A stretch of 64,000 nucleotides of DNA from Tissierella sp. (GTDB lineage: Bacteria > Bacillota > Clostridia > Tissierellales > Tissierellaceae): NCBI RefSeq assembly GCF_031460495.1, contig NZ_JAVKTS010000001.1, positions 248,001-312,000 of the forward strand. Reading direction: 5' to 3'. The notes under the pieces were generated by a model, which was not told the origin of the DNA, made no database searches, and was given only the letters and a program-made list of their open reading frames with translations. This document shows, piece after piece, positions 44,001-51,574 of this stretch. The translations under genes and the position numbers were made by a program. How positions within the stretch are numbered: position 1 is the first letter of the stretch; the number at the start of each line of letters is the position of its first letter.

Positions 44001-44208
44001 AGAAGCAAGCAGATTTATCGATCAAATATATGTAGGAGCTTTGTATATTGATGAAGAAGGTAAGATAAGAGATTCATTACCTTCTATAGAAAATAATGTA
44101 TTGGGTCATATGAGTGCTTATACATGGGAAAATTGGGATATGCCTATTTACGAAGAAAGATTAAAGGAGTCATACTTTTTGATAAAAGATCTGTTTTCAA
44201 GGTATTAA
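41023..44208 (+). CDS. Large exported glycosidase-like protein of the exopolysaccharide operon
   Basis: 1061 residues with an N-terminal membrane helix (about 4-23) as anchor or signal. The first ~330 residues form an unassigned domain. The middle (about 405-780) looks like a TIM-barrel hydrolase related to GH2/GH5-type families: GVNIGMAKPGTFPGEAAI, NTIRVYTLHPPGFY, VAEFGVPGSRGL with a candidate catalytic Glu, and FTWQDEWFKRTWN. The C-terminal ~280 residues resemble a carbohydrate-binding beta-sandwich (IQVDGNTSEWE, LYVDHDERYLYIRLDY). It probably trims or modifies the polymer made by the GT2 enzyme outside the cell. No activity can be assigned with certainty. Confidence 0.75.
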   Translation: MKRFYVIVLSLLILFTLPIILWHLKPYKNLQVAIIDKTVPNELYKEHLGVTWLLNHLKYKDKSNNSYDLANDYFGFSPNVKLESYEVRSLPASYNEYDLIYLADTYGVDREDLPWLEKDKDTSSSEKVYGGLEEEEWANIVNWLNEKDNSLLIAEYNSFASPTKKAVRDSVTDYLGIDWSGWTGRYFEELNPEKNSEIPQWLVDTFGDTWEYSGEGFILVNDIEFEVVILEGEKHIKDGGISLSFTEEGEKRFGLTSSPDYFYWFDIVTPKDRATVLANYEWKLTDEGKTLLEKYGVPIEFAGVIASEHRSSSSYYFAGDFNKVSSMPSIYQIKGLEKINKIAQKFSDNSFYWSTYFPMMEVILENLERSITLPAEKNSDEIKYNARIENDSFEILKDNKWTSLNIKGVNIGMAKPGTFPGEAAITEEEYYRWFEYIGDMKSNTIRVYTLHPPGFYNALKQYNESHDEKIYVLHGVWINEEELVESLDAFEENNLQDFQEEMKRLVDVIHGNKIVESRPGHASGVYHADISEYVIGWILGIEWYPFMVENTNKIHASIGDYKGKYFETIDAAPFEYWLAEQMDIITQYEIENYQWIRPMSFTNWPTTDILDHPSDFTDQEDLVSVNPNVIYTKGEADLTKQFASYHIYPYYPDFLNYDEKYQSFVDHCGKYNNYAGYLDELHDSHGLPILVAEFGVPGSRGLAHENPFGWNQGYLSEQEQGEIISHLFEDIMEEKLLGGLVFTWQDEWFKRTWNTMDYDNPNRRPLWSNAQTNEQQFGLLSFDRHKIQVDGNTSEWEAASIYEKLEGDINALYVDHDERYLYIRLDYNKKGNAYPILLLDIIPDQGNEFIAGKEDLKFSNGVDFVINLNEDESRILVDEYYDFYTYLYAYHLELIEPLESIPAKNSGKFSKINYVLNKEYYLPDKDITIPFSSYETGKLKEGNGNPSSSEYDSLVDYSLNDEGGIELRIPWLLIQAKDPSQKEFMGALYTDGAEASRFIDQIYVGALYIDEEGKIRDSLPSIENNVLGHMSAYTWENWDMPIYEERLKESYFLIKDLFSRY

Positions 44209-44274
44209 TTAATAAACCGTTTCTAGACATTAGTTTTCGCCTGCATAATAGAAATATATAATATACTTAACGAG

Positions 44275-45153
44275 GTGATTCAAATATTAAATTTTACTAA
44301 AGAAAAAATTAAAATAGTAATAGCCATGTTAATATGGGGAACAATAGGGGTTTTAGTTAGAGAAATTAATTTAGGTAGTGCAGAGATTGCTTTTTTTAGG
44401 GCGTTAATAGGAAGTGTGTTTTTATTTATATTAGGTATATTTAAGAAACAAAGACTCACTGGAATTGAATTGAAAAGAAATTTATCCTTATTAATTTTAT
44501 CGGGAGCAATAATTGGAGTTAATTGGATATTATTGTTTCAAGGTTATAAATACACTACAATTTCAAATGCTACCCTAAGTTATTATACTGCACCGATATT
44601 TATAGCCGTTTTTTCATCCCTTGTACTAAAAGAAAGATTAAGTATCAAGAAAATAACATATATCCTTGTTTCAATAATAGGGTTATTTTTAATATTACAA
44701 GCAGGAGGGACGAGTAATATTTCATCATATAATAATATAAAAGGTATATTATATGGCTTATCAGGGGCAGTACTTTATTCAATAGTAGTTATTCTTAACA
44801 AACATATTAAGGGCATACCAGCATTTACTATTACATTGATACAACTATTTGTAGCGGGTATGGTACTGTTACCATTAGTTATTGGCAACGATAAATTAAA
44901 CTTTGGATTAGTGGATGCGAAATCTTGGATAATCATACTATTACTAGGCATAGTACATACTGGAATTGCTTACTTATTATATTTTTCGGCAATAAAGGAA
45001 GTTGAGGGGCAATCAATAGCGATATTAAGCTATATTGATCCCATATTTGCGGTACTTATATCCTTTATATTTCTAGGTGAACCCATGGGAATCTTACAAA
45101 TGCTAGGTGGGGTACTAATACTAGTTTCCACATATTTAAGTGAAAGAAAATAA
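44275..45153 (+). CDS. EamA/DMT-family transporter
   Basis: 292 residues with ten membrane helices in two homologous EamA halves (MLIWGTIGVLVREI and LSGAVLYSIVVILNKHI begin them). These are exporters of metabolites or amino acids; the substrate is unknown. The start is unclear: GAGGTGA occupies the GTG at 44275, and the first codons after it at proper spacing are ATT/ATA, so a non-standard start near 44284 is possible. Monocistronic. Confidence 0.85.
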   Translation: MIQILNFTKEKIKIVIAMLIWGTIGVLVREINLGSAEIAFFRALIGSVFLFILGIFKKQRLTGIELKRNLSLLILSGAIIGVNWILLFQGYKYTTISNATLSYYTAPIFIAVFSSLVLKERLSIKKITYILVSIIGLFLILQAGGTSNISSYNNIKGILYGLSGAVLYSIVVILNKHIKGIPAFTITLIQLFVAGMVLLPLVIGNDKLNFGLVDAKSWIIILLLGIVHTGIAYLLYFSAIKEVEGQSIAILSYIDPIFAVLISFIFLGEPMGILQMLGGVLILVSTYLSERK

Positions 45154-45188
45154 TTTCAATTCAAAACAAGTATAAAATAGTTGTGAAG

Positions 45189-45347
45189 ATGTTTAAAAAC
45201 ATATTTACATTGGTAGATACATTTAATTTGAAACCCTTAAGTACAGATGAGGATGACTTAAAGAATTCTTTAAAACAAGTAATAAGCTAGATATGTAAAT
45301 TATAAGTCCCAAGTTCTATCAATCGTTGGAATTGGGGACCTGTTTTT
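45189..45347 (+). other. Gene-tail remnant and terminator in the 45154-45499 gap
   Basis: From ATG 45189 a 34-codon frame (MFKNIFTLVDTFNLKPLS) runs to a TAG at about 45291 without a ribosome site; it looks like a leftover fragment of unknown family. It is followed by an imperfect hairpin GTCCCAAGTTC/GAATTGGGGAC (45306-45316/45329-45339) with TTTTT, a plausible terminator. Confidence 0.45.
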
Positions 45348-45499
45348 ACATAACCGATTGTTCCCCTAGATATTGAATTTAGGGATATTTTTATTAAATG
45401 ATATGGTATAATATCACTATCTAGTAGTGGGTGAGGAGAGGATGTAAATATCAGATATTTTGAATGGTTTGTACATATAAAGGAGAAAGGATAAATTCT

Positions 45500-46681
45500 A
45501 TGGAATATGAAATTATACATTTACCAAAAGAAGAATGGAAGGGAACAGTAATTCCAATAAAATACACAACAGATAAGTATTATGATGTTATAGTAAACAA
45601 AAGAGATAAAGGATTTACTATTGAGATAGAAAAGAAAGATTTTAGTGAGCCATTGACTCATACACCAGAAGAATACGATTTTCCAGATAAGTTATATGAA
45701 GAACACTGGGAAAATGCTTATGCTTGGGGAGTGTTAGTTAATGATGAGTTAGTTGCAGCAATTGAAACTGATCAAGAAATATGGTCTAATCGCCTAAGAG
45801 TTACAGAGCTTTGGGTGGCTGAAAAATATCAGAAGCAAGGAATAGGCCATAGATTAATTGAAGTGGCCAAGGAACAAGAAAGGAGAGAGCGTCGTCGTGC
45901 TATTATACTGGAAACACAATCATGTAATGTAAATGCAGTAGATTTTTATCAGCATGAAGGCTTTACTTTGATTGGCATGGATACATGTTGCTATAAGAAC
46001 AATGATTTAGATAGAAAGGAAGTAAGGCTAGAATTTGGATGGTTTCTAGAGGAAAAGAAAAGATTAAATAGAGAAGAAATAGAAATAAGAATGGAAACAG
46101 AGTCGGACTGGTACAATGTAGAGTTAATGACACAGCATGCATTTTGGAATAAACACCATCTTGGATGTGATGAACATTACCTTGTCCATAAATTACGCCA
46201 AGATAAAGACTATCTTCCAGAGCTAAGCAGAATAGCAATAAAAGATGGAGAAGTAATAGGATGCATAATGTATTCAAAATCAAGGGTTGTTGATGGTAGC
46301 AACACACATGAAATTATAACCTTTGGACCTCTTTGCGTAGAGCCTAAATGGCAGGGATGCGGAGTTGGTGAGTTGTTGTTAAGAGAAACAATGAAAATAG
46401 CTGCAGATAAGGGGTATAAGGGGATTGTAATTTTTGGAGAACCAGATTATTATCCTAGAATAGGATTTAAGACATGTGACAACTTTAATATTACAACTGC
46501 TAACGGGAAAAACTTTGATGCATTTATGGGAATTGAATTAGCAGAGGATAGTATGAAAGGCATAAAAGGAAAATTCTATGAATCAGAAGCTTTCAATAAT
46601 CTTCCAAAGGAAGAAGTGGAGGAATATAATAAAAAGTTTCCACTGCTACAAAAATTAAGATTTCCAGGACAATGGGATTAA
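45500..46681 (+). CDS. Tandem GNAT acetyltransferase
   Basis: 393 residues with two GNAT domains. The first (about 60-180) shows VTELWVAEKYQKQGIG and RRAIILETQSCN; the second (about 195-345) shows FGPLCVEPKWQGCGVG, both with the acetyl-CoA loop Q/R-x-x-G-x-G/A. The second half resembles YhbS-type members. Substrates are unknown; double GNATs often act on small amines or antibiotics. AAAGGAGAAAGGA precedes ATG 45500, which I prefer to an upstream in-frame ATG at 45464. Confidence 0.85.
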   Translation: MEYEIIHLPKEEWKGTVIPIKYTTDKYYDVIVNKRDKGFTIEIEKKDFSEPLTHTPEEYDFPDKLYEEHWENAYAWGVLVNDELVAAIETDQEIWSNRLRVTELWVAEKYQKQGIGHRLIEVAKEQERRERRRAIILETQSCNVNAVDFYQHEGFTLIGMDTCCYKNNDLDRKEVRLEFGWFLEEKKRLNREEIEIRMETESDWYNVELMTQHAFWNKHHLGCDEHYLVHKLRQDKDYLPELSRIAIKDGEVIGCIMYSKSRVVDGSNTHEIITFGPLCVEPKWQGCGVGELLLRETMKIAADKGYKGIVIFGEPDYYPRIGFKTCDNFNITTANGKNFDAFMGIELAEDSMKGIKGKFYESEAFNNLPKEEVEEYNKKFPLLQKLRFPGQWD

Positions 46682-46723
46682 TTCTGTGTTTTTCATGAAA
46701 ACAACTATTTTATAAATATTTAT

Positions 46724-46753
46724 AAAAAACTTGTCCATAGACAAGTTTTTTTG
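46724..46753 (+). terminator. Terminator after the double GNAT gene
   Basis: AAAAAACTTGTC pairs with GACAAGTTTTTT around CATA. The following 145 bases before the metN-like gene show no SAM riboswitch or T-box-like structure that I can recognise. Confidence 0.88.
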
Positions 46754-46898
46754 TGCAAAGTTATGGATAATTATCTACTAAGTGGGGTAGTAATAGTGGG
46801 TAGCTTATATTTAAGTGTTTGTCATATAAGGATTTAGTTTAAAGTTTCATTTATTTTTGATATAATAGCTTTTAGTGTGTAAATAGGCAGGTGAACTT

Positions 46899-47618
46899 AT
46901 GATTAGATTTGAAAATGTATCAAAATATTTTATTATAAATGGTAAAGAAACTAGAGTTATAAATGAAATTAATTTATCTATCCACAAAAAAGAAATTTAT
47001 GGGATAGTTGGAGAAACAGGTAGTGGTAAATCAACTATTTTACGATTGATGAATGGATTTATCGAACCTGATGATGGAAATATATATTTAATGGATGAAG
47101 AACTAGATAAAAAAACAAAACATAAATTAGTTAAAGATACATCCATGATTTTTCAAGGATTTAATCTATTAAATAATTTAAATGTCCTAGATAATGTACT
47201 TCTGCCATCAAAGTTAAGAAAAGGAAACAAAAAAGATTATATTGAAAAAGCAAGAGAATTATTATACTTTGTTGGTCTTACTAATTTTGAACAATCCTAT
47301 ATTGGAACCCTATCTGGTGGAGAAAAGCAAAGAGTTGCCATTGCCCGTACATTAATGACAAATCCAAAGCTTATTTTTTGTGATGAACCTACTTCAGCCT
47401 TAGATGAAAAGATGAGCTATGAAATATTAAAGCTATTAAGAGATGTTAACGAAAAGTTTGGAACTACAATAGTCATAGTGTCACATGATATATCTGTAAT
47501 TAAAGCCTTATGCAATCGAGTTGCCATCATAGAGAAGGGTGGACTTGCAGATGTTCTTTCTTTAGAAACAAAGGAATTAACTCCTCTTTCCTATAAGGAG
47601 GCTTTGTTACATGATTAA
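46899..47618 (+). CDS. metN: Methionine-type ABC importer ATPase (NIL domain absent)
   Basis: 239 residues: Walker A GETGSGKST, signature LSGGEKQRVA, Walker B LIFCDEPTSALD. It belongs with the MetI/MetQ genes that follow, so D/L-methionine or a related amino acid is the likely cargo. Typical MetN proteins are about 340 residues with a C-terminal NIL domain that binds methionine and gives trans-inhibition; here the protein ends after the ATPase core, so that feedback should be missing. It overlaps metI by eight bases. Confidence 0.85.
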   Translation: MIRFENVSKYFIINGKETRVINEINLSIHKKEIYGIVGETGSGKSTILRLMNGFIEPDDGNIYLMDEELDKKTKHKLVKDTSMIFQGFNLLNNLNVLDNVLLPSKLRKGNKKDYIEKARELLYFVGLTNFEQSYIGTLSGGEKQRVAIARTLMTNPKLIFCDEPTSALDEKMSYEILKLLRDVNEKFGTTIVIVSHDISVIKALCNRVAIIEKGGLADVLSLETKELTPLSYKEALLHD

Positions 47619-48285
47619 TCAATATATAGAAACATTCAAGACCTTCAAGATAGAGATTTTTGGGTCCTTATTTGAAACTCTAGATATGATGTTTACTGCA
47701 ATGTGTATTTCTCTAATTATAGGATTATTTCTTGGATTTGTTTTGTTTATCACAGGATCAAATGGGATTTACAAAGATAAAACAATATATTTTATTATAT
47801 CTGGTCTAATAAATATAACTCGATCCATACCATTTATTTTATTTATAATTGTAATAATACCACTTAACCGACTGATTTTAGGGACTGGTTTTGGTGTTGA
47901 TGCATCAAAAATCCCCTTAAGCTTCATTGGGATTGCCATATTTTCCCGCTTTATAGAGCAGGATTTATTAGATGTAAATAAAAATATTTATGAAACCTCT
48001 TATGCTCTAGGAGCTAGTACAATACAATATTTCATACATTTTTTATTAAAAGAAGCTCGCTCTGGCTTAGTTCTAAGTTTTACTTCTACTATCATTAGTC
48101 TATTATCATATTCAACTGTAATGGGTATAATTGGTGGGGGAGGCTTAGGATACTTGGCAATAAGTGAGGGTTATTATAATTTTAATTACAAATTGATGTG
48201 GATTATTATTGTAATGATGATATTAATAGTCCAGATTATACAGACAAGTGGCAATATAATAGCTAATAAAATTGACAAAAGATAA
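47611..48285 (+). CDS. metI: Methionine-type ABC importer permease
   Basis: 224 residues with five or six membrane helices and the MetI-like EAA loop (YETSYALGASTIQYFIHFLL). RSIPFILFIIVIIPL is typical of the family. It begins within the ATPase gene and ends just before the binding lipoprotein gene, so the three form one operon. Confidence 0.9.
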   Translation: MINQYIETFKTFKIEIFGSLFETLDMMFTAMCISLIIGLFLGFVLFITGSNGIYKDKTIYFIISGLINITRSIPFILFIIVIIPLNRLILGTGFGVDASKIPLSFIGIAIFSRFIEQDLLDVNKNIYETSYALGASTIQYFIHFLLKEARSGLVLSFTSTIISLLSYSTVMGIIGGGGLGYLAISEGYYNFNYKLMWIIIVMMILIVQIIQTSGNIIANKIDKR

Positions 48286-48301
48286 AGAGGAGATGATAAG
48301 T

Positions 48302-49114
48302 ATGAAAAAGATTATAGTAATATTAAGCATACTTGTATTAAGTATTTCATTAGTAGGATGTGGAGTAGCTACTACTGATAATAATAATGAAATTAATGTT
48401 GGTGTTGCATTTTATCCAATGAAAGATATTTTAACCTTAATAAAAGATGATGTAAAAGAAGCAGGATACGATTTAGTTATCAATGAGTTTGCTGATTATC
48501 AAGCACCTAATAATTTGCTAAAAAATAAAGAACTAGATGCAAATATGATTCAACATGATTATTTTCTGCAATCATTTAACAAGGCTAATAATTCAGATTT
48601 AGTAACTATTCAGCCTATATATCATGCTACATTTGCTTTATATTCAAAAGATTATAAAACAATTGAAGAAATACCCAATGATGCAAGTATTACACTACCA
48701 GATGATTCAACTAACTTAAGTAGAGCTTTATATCTATTAGGCCAAGCTGGATTACTCACATTTAAAGACAATAAAACAACTGAATTAACCCTTGATGATA
48801 TTGAGTCTAATCCTAAAAATTTGATACTTGATGATCAAGTGCCTTTAACTAGCTTAGCTCAAAGGTATACAGAAACAGGGCTTGCAATAATGTATCCTAC
48901 TTATGCAAAAAGTTTAGAATTAGTTGGAGATGATCAACGATTATATGTTGAAAAACAAGACTATGTAACTGAAGGATATGCTATTTCTTTAGTTGCTAGA
49001 AATGATAACAAAGATAGTGAAAAAATAAAGGTCTTAATTGAACATCTAACAAGCGATAAAGTAAGACAATTTTTAATCGATGAATACAATTGGGCAAGTA
49101 GTCCTGCATTTTAA
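48302..49114 (+). CDS. metQ: Methionine-type ABC importer substrate-binding lipoprotein
   Basis: 270 residues: signal peptide with lipobox LVGC (lipidated C20), then the NlpA/MetQ fold with YPMKDILTL, NELDANMIQHDYFL and the closing LTSDKVRQFL. It delivers methionine or a similar ligand to MetNI at the outer face of the membrane. AGAGGAGATGA precedes ATG 48302; an in-frame ATG at 48272 lies within metI and lacks a site. Confidence 0.9.
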   Translation: MKKIIVILSILVLSISLVGCGVATTDNNNEINVGVAFYPMKDILTLIKDDVKEAGYDLVINEFADYQAPNNLLKNKELDANMIQHDYFLQSFNKANNSDLVTIQPIYHATFALYSKDYKTIEEIPNDASITLPDDSTNLSRALYLLGQAGLLTFKDNKTTELTLDDIESNPKNLILDDQVPLTSLAQRYTETGLAIMYPTYAKSLELVGDDQRLYVEKQDYVTEGYAISLVARNDNKDSEKIKVLIEHLTSDKVRQFLIDEYNWASSPAF

Positions 49115-49138
49115 TCAATATTTAGTGTAGTAAAACCA

Positions 49139-49162
49139 AGGGAGGGCCTATGTGCCCTCCCT
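49139..49162 (+). terminator. GC-rich hairpin after metQ
   Basis: AGGGAGGGC (49139-49147) pairs with GCCCTCCCT (49154-49162). No T-run follows, so termination may be weak or factor-assisted. Confidence 0.6.
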
Positions 49163-49363
49163 AATGCATTATATCTATTACTTATGCTTTTGTCCTAAAA
49201 AAGGTGGAAGATGTGCAATTATATAAGATATTATTAAAAGATATCATGCACTAGAAAAAGAAGTAGATAGAGAAAACTGAGCAGTCGTTTTTAGTAGATA
49301 AAAAGGAAATAGTAAAAAATGATTATAATTTATCTATTGTTTTGGAATCTAGTTCTATGTGAA

Positions 49364-49459
49364 GTAATTGCGATGCAATTACCTCTGATATTTAAATGAC
49401 TGGAAGTTAGTATAGTACGAATAGTATTTATGAAATATATAAATACTATTAGTTAAACA
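49364..49459 (+). promoter_or_regulatory. Two palindromes upstream of the 49521 membrane protein
   Basis: GTAATTGC-GAT-GCAATTAC (49364-49382) and ATAGTATTTAT-N7-ATAAATACTAT (49431-49459) are both perfect. The second lies 62 bases before the start codon and is a candidate operator. The rest of the 49163-49520 gap contains no gene. Which regulator binds is unknown; nickel- or nitrogen-responsive control would suit the urease locus. Confidence 0.4.
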
Positions 49460-49520
49460 ATAAGTAATAGTAAATTATATGTGAAGTAGATGGTGAAAAC
49501 AGAGGAGTAATGTAAAAATC

Positions 49521-50723
49521 ATGAAAGATAATAAAAAAACATATAATTTAGGTTCTTTATCAGGACTAATTATATCAATCGGGATAGGTTTTTTAATTTA
49601 TTTTGTTTTAAGCAGAATAAATAATGTAAGTAGTTGGCTAGATTATAATACAATAGTATCTAGTGCAGGTGATAATCTACTATATAAATTAATATGGTCT
49701 ATAATGAACTTTACAGAACCTGAATTTTATGCAGGATTATTTGCTTCATTAGGATTAATTTTAGGAGGAATTATAGCTTGGAGATTAGACATAAAAAACT
49801 CTAAGTTAGCAGGTTTTAATATTTGTTATGGTACAACTCTTTTTCCTTGGGTATTAGCTTCTCAATTATTATCATTATTCTTAGCAGTATTTGTATTTGA
49901 TTTTACAAGATTTTTCCAGAATGGAGAATATACTTGGCTACCAACATTTATTTCAGTAGTAGCTGCTCCACCTGCTATAATATTAATTTATGGACCAAGT
50001 ATAGTAAATTTGCTTACAGGATCTTTTCTCGGAGGAATTATGTCCTTTCCAGTAGCTTTTTGGATAATGAATAATATAATGCCCGTACTTGGGGTACCAG
50101 TAGCAGATTCAAGTTTATTTGCTATGACTATTACAGGGATATTGATAGCGGCCATATGTAAAACTTTACCTTGGATTAAAAAGATACCATTAAAACCATT
50201 AAATAGGGGTGTAAAATCACAAGAGCAAACTTTGAAAGAAATGGAGAAACCATTGTGGTTTGTAAGAAGAGTTTTAGCAGATTTTACAGAACCTCAATTC
50301 TATGGAAATGAAATTGCTGGATTATTTCTTATAATAGGGGTGTGTTTGGACTGGATACTAAATGTGAACCATGGAGCCTATGCTTCAGGAGCAATTCCGG
50401 CAATTATATTATCACAATTTATTGCTTCAGCAGTAGGTATATTTTTATACTTTAATAAATATGTAGAAAGAGGATGGTATGCAACATTTGTACCAGTAGT
50501 AAGTGCTGGGCCAGCTTGCGTTCTAATGTTTGGATCTTCAATAGGAGTAGCGGTTACAGCAGGAGTATTAGGTGCAATAATAGGTGCCCCCTTAGCAGAA
50601 TATTTTTGCGATGCACTCCCTGATGACTATCATCCAACTATAGGAAATGTAACATCCATGGCGGTTACAACAATAGTAGTATCTATGATAATAAAAGTAC
50701 TTCCTTGGTTTTCAATAAGTTAA
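49521..50723 (+). CDS. Internally duplicated membrane protein, candidate transporter of the urease locus
   Basis: 400 residues with about ten membrane helices in two homologous halves: FTEPEFYAG (about 71) is matched by FTEPQFYGN (about 255), TWLPTFISVVAAPPA by GWYATFVPVVSAGPA, and CKTLPWIKK by IKVLPWF. I do not recognise the family. The urea-transporter signature LPxxTxPF is not seen, so it is not an ordinary UT protein. Its place beside urease suggests urea, ammonium or nickel transport, but this is position-based inference only. The ATG lacks a strong ribosome site. Confidence 0.7.
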   Translation: MKDNKKTYNLGSLSGLIISIGIGFLIYFVLSRINNVSSWLDYNTIVSSAGDNLLYKLIWSIMNFTEPEFYAGLFASLGLILGGIIAWRLDIKNSKLAGFNICYGTTLFPWVLASQLLSLFLAVFVFDFTRFFQNGEYTWLPTFISVVAAPPAIILIYGPSIVNLLTGSFLGGIMSFPVAFWIMNNIMPVLGVPVADSSLFAMTITGILIAAICKTLPWIKKIPLKPLNRGVKSQEQTLKEMEKPLWFVRRVLADFTEPQFYGNEIAGLFLIIGVCLDWILNVNHGAYASGAIPAIILSQFIASAVGIFLYFNKYVERGWYATFVPVVSAGPACVLMFGSSIGVAVTAGVLGAIIGAPLAEYFCDALPDDYHPTIGNVTSMAVTTIVVSMIIKVLPWFSIS

Positions 50724-50741
50724 ATAATAAAGATTTAAAAA

Positions 50742-50912
50742 CTGGATTTTGTCATGGAAACATGTAATCGTGTGATTTTGATGAATGATGGTGAGATTAT
50801 AAAAGATGGAAGCTGTGAAAAAATATTGACTGATAAGGAGCTCCTTGAGTCTAATGGAATAGAATTACCTCTTTGTATGCAAGGAATGAGTATAACAAAA
50901 AAGAGTTGGTAA
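50742..50912 (+). pseudogene. C-terminal remnant of an ECF/nickel-type ABC ATPase (CbiO/NikO-like)
   Basis: The frame LDFVMETCNRVILMNDGEII followed by KDGSCEKIL and ELLESNGIELPL is the end of a CbiO/NikO-type ATPase, but the Walker and signature regions are gone and there is no start codon with a ribosome site. This is a deletion relic. ATPases of this type often serve nickel uptake next to urease genes. Confidence 0.8.
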
Positions 50913-50935
50913 CCTGATGTTACCAACTCTTTTTG
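50902..50935 (+). terminator. Terminator before the urease operon
   Basis: AGAGTTGGTAAC (50902-50913) pairs with GTTACCAACTCT (50919-50930), followed by TTTT. The stop codon of the remnant gene lies within the stem. Confidence 0.88.
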
Positions 50936-51042
50936 TCTAATATTATGTAAGCGCCAAATCTTTAGTTTTATAACAAATATAGTATATATCTGTTTTAATT
51001 GGAAAAGATTAAGTGTATAAGAAAAGGAGGAATTTTAACATT

Positions 51043-51570
51043 ATGGAAAATAGGATAATAAATAGAATTAAAGGAAGTATTAAGGATAAAGAATTTGAGG
51101 GCCTTCCGATAGATTATGTAAATATACATTGGTATGACTCAGGAAAGAGGATACAAAAGCTTGTAACTAATAAAGGAATTAGCATAGGAATTAGATTGGA
51201 TAGTGACGATATAACCAGGGGAATTTTACAAGGAGATATTCTTGAAGTTATAGATGGTCAAGCTATAGTAGTAAACATTATAGAAGATGAATGTATAGCA
51301 GTAAAGGCAAATGATTTAAAAACAGTAGCTAAAGTATGTTATGAAATAGGAAATAGACACTCTCCCTTATTCTATAGTGAAGATTATAGCGAGCTTATTC
51401 TACCTTATGATAAGCCAATGCTTGTCATGTTAAAAAAGTTGGAAGTAGAAGCTTGTGTTAAAACTATGAAAATACATAGAGATAAGTCTATCTCATCTGT
51501 TAATACTAGCCACAGTCATAGCCACGATAATGAACATAGTCACCACCACGATCATAGCCATGGTCACTAA
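51043..51570 (+). CDS. ureE: Urease accessory protein UreE
   Basis: Nickel metallochaperone, 175 residues: N-terminal peptide-binding-like domain and C-terminal metal domain, ending in a long histidine-rich tail (HSHSHDNEHSHHHDHSHGH) that stores and donates Ni(II) to the UreFGD complex. AAAAGGAGG precedes ATG 51043; the 10 codons before it in the same frame contain the ribosome site. First gene of the urease operon; it is placed directly after a terminator, so a promoter should lie in 50936-51030. Confidence 0.95.
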   Translation: MENRIINRIKGSIKDKEFEGLPIDYVNIHWYDSGKRIQKLVTNKGISIGIRLDSDDITRGILQGDILEVIDGQAIVVNIIEDECIAVKANDLKTVAKVCYEIGNRHSPLFYSEDYSELILPYDKPMLVMLKKLEVEACVKTMKIHRDKSISSVNTSHSHSHDNEHSHHHDHSHGH

Positions 51571-51574
51571 AAAT

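Noticed and set aside
46754-46898. SAM riboswitch or T-box before the methionine-type transporter
   Set aside because: The 145-base leader lacks the conserved stems or T-box sequence; the only hairpin is the upstream terminator.
49521-50723. Annotation as a standard urea transporter (UT family)
   Set aside because: The duplicated structure is suggestive, but the urea-transporter signature is not seen, so only a candidate label is given.
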